In this document: positions 14,984 to 16,386 of the stretch, one piece after another | Layout: each line of letters opens with the position of its first letter | Position numbering within the stretch: position 1 is the first letter of the stretch | Assembly (NCBI GenBank): GCA_946482575.1 | Contig: CAMLRZ010000020.1 | Span: forward strand, 1-16,386 | Source of the DNA: an uncultured Candidatus Saccharibacteria bacterium | GTDB lineage: Bacteria; Patescibacteria; Saccharimonadia; Saccharimonadales; UBA4665 | Direction of reading: 5' to 3' | DNA: 16,386 bases | The notes under the pieces: model-generated | The model's input: the letters and a program-made list of their open reading frames with translations, nothing else | Database searches by the model: none | Told to the model about the DNA's origin: nothing | Position numbers and translations under genes: made by a program

Positions 14984-15011
14984 TTGTAAAGATGTCTTAA
15001 ACTGTTATAAT
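14984..15011 (+). promoter_or_regulatory. Promoter of the small membrane peptide operon
   Basis: -35 TTGTAA (14984-14989, 4/6), 16-nt spacer, perfect extended -10 TGT-TATAAT (15003-15011). The flanks are AT-rich, in contrast to the G+C-rich sequence on both sides. Predicted start is near 15017. Confidence 0.75.
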
Positions 15012-15016
15012 TTTTA

Positions 15017-15069
15017 CAGTTCCGTCAGGAACTGGGACAAGACCCGTCATCTGGCTTTGCTGGTGACGG
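15017..15069 (+). promoter_or_regulatory. Two-hairpin 5' leader of the small peptide operon
   Basis: Hairpin 1 is CAGTTCC-GTCA-GGAACTG (15017-15034) and sits at the predicted 5' end of the RNA. Hairpin 2 pairs 15044-15051 with 15062-15069 (8 bp, one G-U) around a 10-nt loop. A 5' stem would stabilise the mRNA; a regulatory role is possible. I recognise no known riboswitch. Confidence 0.5.
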
Positions 15070-15099
15070 CCGAACATTGCACAGTTAGGAACAAGGCCT

Positions 15100-15207
15100 A
15101 TGAGCTGGTTCAATCCGCGGAGTGGCAAGTCCAAGAGCCCCATGGGCAATTACCTTGCCATCGCCGGCCTGCTCACCGTGATCGTGCTGATGATCGTTTG
15201 CCGGTAA
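15100..15207 (+). CDS. Small single-pass membrane peptide, 35 aa
   Basis: A short ORF with a clear protein-like pattern: a basic, polar N-terminus (MSWFNPRSGKSKSP), one hydrophobic helix (about 18-33, rich in Leu, Ile and Val) and a CR end. The positive charge predicts N-terminus inside. AGGA (15087-15090) lies 9 nt before the ATG, and an extended -10 promoter with a hairpin leader lies upstream. A second small membrane peptide follows 19 bp later, suggesting one operon. The size fits regulatory membrane peptides, holin-like or type I toxin-like peptides, or a small subunit of a membrane complex; nothing in the sequence chooses between these. It is G+C-rich like the helicase. Real coding is likely but unproven at this length. 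Confidence 0.55.
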   Translation: MSWFNPRSGKSKSPMGNYLAIAGLLTVIVLMIVCR

Positions 15208-15226
15208 TGCCGGAAGCGAGAAGCGC

Positions 15227-15322
15227 ATGTTTCGCGGCAAGAATCTTGCGCTGGTAACGATCCTTGCGATCGTAACGGTCGTGACGCTGTGGTATGCGGT
15301 GAGCAACAGTGGTGGTACATAG
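15227..15322 (+). CDS. Small single-pass membrane peptide, 31 aa
   Basis: Encodes a short basic N-terminus (MFRGKN), one helix (about 7-25, alternating Leu, Val, Ile, Ala and Thr) and a polar tail SNSGGT. The predicted orientation is N-inside, C-outside, the same layout as the 35-aa peptide just upstream but with no obvious sequence identity to it. A GGAAGCGAGAAG stretch 5-15 nt before the ATG is a weak ribosome-binding site. An alternative start at 15207 (overlapping the upstream stop as TAATG) gives an unlikely 16-residue peptide in another frame. The tandem arrangement of two one-helix peptides argues for a functional pair. Function is unknown. Confidence 0.5.
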   Translation: MFRGKNLALVTILAIVTVVTLWYAVSNSGGT

Positions 15323-15389
15323 CCACACACCGCAAGCTCCACGACCCCCCCCTTCAAGCCAACAACCCTTGCGTAGTTTGCCGTAGTTA

Positions 15390-15445
15390 CGGGTGGTGCG
15401 TGTGCGCCGCAGCCGGTCCAGTGCCTCGGCACACCGCACCACCCG
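15390..15445 (+). terminator. Long G+C-rich hairpin after the small peptide operon
   Basis: Bases 15390-15405 pair with 15429-15445 over 16 bp, with a single bulged base and a 23-nt loop. A C-rich then pyrimidine-rich stretch with scattered T follows, but no clean T run. It lies 67 nt after the second peptide stop. It may be a terminator, an RNA-stabilising 3' end, or a small RNA element. Confidence 0.5.
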
Positions 15446-15495
15446 CCCCCTTCTTAACCTCCTGTAATCTTGTCCCTCCTTTTCTTTTAGATAGT

Positions 15496-15527
15496 AAAAA
15501 CACCGACGTTTGCCGGTGTTTTTTTGT
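15496..15527. terminator. Bidirectional terminator before the arginase gene
   Basis: AAAAACACCG (15496-15505) pairs perfectly with CGGTGTTTTT (15514-15523) around an 8-nt loop. T runs continue on the plus strand, and TTTTTACT follows on the minus strand. It ends the minus-strand arginase transcript (stop at 15542) and any read-through from the peptide operon, and marks the right edge of the G+C-rich segment. Confidence 0.9.
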
Positions 15528-15541
15528 TGGGCGTCCAAAAG

Positions 15542-16386
15542 TTACTGGCGAGCCATATACTCGGCGTACCAGCTGTACTCTTGGCCCAAGAAGTTGGCGA
15601 TGAGCTCTGTAGCAAGACCAGCGGTTTTATGGTCGATATCTTCCAGCGGATTGTACTCTACCACGTCTATGCCCAGCACCGTGCAGTGCTGACCGATATA
15701 TTCGGCGAGCATCTTGATTTCACGGTAGAGCAGGCCTTTTTGGTTGGGCATGCCCGCGGCGGGCGCATACTGTGCGTCGATGGAGTCGAGGTCCAGACTA
15801 ATCCAAATATACTTTACGCGTGACTGGAGCGCGTTGATCATTGGCAACAGGGGGCCAAAGTTTTGCGTAAGGATGTTGTGCATGGTGTAGGCGGGAATGT
15901 TTTCGCGCGCAATCAGATCCAACTCGGCTTGGTCAAAGTCGCTACCACCAATGTGCAGTACGTTGTGTTTGTGAACTTTAACAGTTTCTTTATATAAACC
16001 AGCTAATTCTTGGGCGCCGAACCCCATTAGCGAGGCCAATTGCATACCATGTACGTTATGGCTGGCCGAGGTTTGGTCGGTGTGCATGTCGCCGTGAGCA
16101 TCAAAGTAAATCAGGCCGATGTCGCCATCCACCGCCACTGATGCACCTGACACAGCGCCCAAAGCTACGGTGTGGTCGCCGCCCAGCACTACAGGCTTGC
16201 GATTGTCGTTAATTGCTTGCTGCACTAATTGAGCGGCATCTACAGATGTGCGAATAATTTCTGGCGCAAAGGGAAGTTTGGGGTTCGTGCCCTTATTGGC
16301 AAGCCAGCGCTCTGGCACAGTAACATTGCCAGCGTCCTGCATGGCAAAACCGGCTCGCTCCAGTTTGGGGATCAGGTCTTGGTAGC
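15542..16386 (-). CDS. Arginase-family ureohydrolase (5' end outside the window)
   Basis: 281 codons are visible. The frame stays open from the ATG at 16342 back to the window edge (YQDLIPKLERAGFA before that Met, the typical arginase N-terminal region), so the start lies beyond 16386. Family motifs, numbered from the Met at 16342: GGDHTVALG (54-62), DAHGDMHT (81-88), SASHNVHGMQLA (92-103, the arginase-type SGNIHGMPLA loop) and SLDLDSIDAQYAPAAG (182-197). These supply the Mn-binding His and Asp residues of the binuclear site, plus a late GIDVVEYNP. The loop favours arginase (arginine to ornithine and urea) over agmatinase, although formimidoylglutamase or another ureohydrolase cannot be excluded. 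The usual DP after the second Asp motif is DA here. Composition returns to the background level. Arginine use would fit an amino-acid-dependent small-genome bacterium (inference). Confidence 0.88.
   Translation of the reverse strand, partial: YQDLIPKLERAGFAMQDAGNVTVPERWLANKGTNPKLPFAPEIIRTSVDAAQLVQQAINDNRKPVVLGGDHTVALGAVSGASVAVDGDIGLIYFDAHGDMHTDQTSASHNVHGMQLASLMGFGAQELAGLYKETVKVHKHNVLHIGGSDFDQAELDLIARENIPAYTMHNILTQNFGPLLPMINALQSRVKYIWISLDLDSIDAQYAPAAGMPNQKGLLYREIKMLAEYIGQHCTVLGIDVVEYNPLEDIDHKTAGLATELIANFLGQEYSWYAEYMARQ

Noticed and set aside
15057..15257. 66-codon plus-strand frame over the small peptide operon
   Set aside because: It starts inside leader hairpin 2 and its product is hydrophilic and irregular; the 35- and 31-codon frames show better start context and a clear membrane pattern.
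15017..15500. Known large RNA (tmRNA, RNase P, 6S, SRP)
   Set aside because: I found none of their conserved sequence blocks; the hairpins here are simple and flank short coding frames.
15085..15538. Minus-strand frames opposite the small peptides and the 3' hairpin
   Set aside because: They run through the bidirectional terminator and the long inverted repeat, have no promoter and no protein-like features.
1..16386. CRISPR array, insertion sequence or prophage
   Set aside because: No regularly spaced repeats, transposase, integrase or phage structural genes were seen.

Overview
The window looks like chromosome from a small-genome, Gram-positive-like bacterium. My best guess is Candidatus Saccharibacteria (TM7), or a close Patescibacteria relative. 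The guess rests on intermediate base composition, compact gene packing, short-leader or leaderless promoters, a streamlined MurE without its UDP-binding domain, and a surface protein whose basic Ser/Thr/Lys-rich N-terminus precedes one membrane anchor. It is inferred from protein style; no rRNA is present to confirm it.

Layout, left to right. A tRNA-Arg (anticodon GCG) with its terminator opens the window. Next, on the minus strand, come a four-helix membrane protein of unknown function (145-1239) and a membrane-anchored ricin-lectin/GH16 glycosidase (1330-2703). Divergent from the glycosidase is an XRE-type regulator fused to a HAD phosphatase-like domain (2863-3699). It ends at a bidirectional terminator shared with valS (3743-6316, minus). 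An unrecognised 244-aa protein (6524-7258) converges on tsaD (7242-8303, minus) and overlaps it by 17 bp. A large acidic protein of unknown function (8459-10441) is followed by murE (10481-11839).

From about 12030 to 15480 the composition changes sharply. A G+C-rich segment holds a DEAH-box helicase with a proline-rich C-terminal extension (12066-14807), an elaborate 3' hairpin cluster, and then an AT-rich promoter. That promoter drives a structured leader and two tandem genes for very small single-pass membrane peptides (35 and 31 aa), and the segment closes with a long hairpin. Composition returns to the background at the bidirectional terminator, followed by an arginase-family gene (15542 to the window edge, minus, 5'-incomplete). 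I read this segment as an acquired accessory island, although no integrase, IS or att site is visible.

How the genes work together: valS, tsaD (t6A modification of tRNA), tRNA-Arg and murE are core translation and cell-wall functions. The GH16/ricin protein and the membrane protein are surface factors. The XRE-HAD protein is placed to regulate the divergent glycosidase gene. Several genes (145-1239, XRE-HAD, tsaD, probably murE) have a -10 element only 6-8 nt before the ATG, which predicts leaderless mRNAs. Others (GH16, valS, helicase, the small peptides) have leaders with Shine-Dalgarno sequences, so two initiation modes coexist. No CRISPR, transposase or prophage genes were seen.
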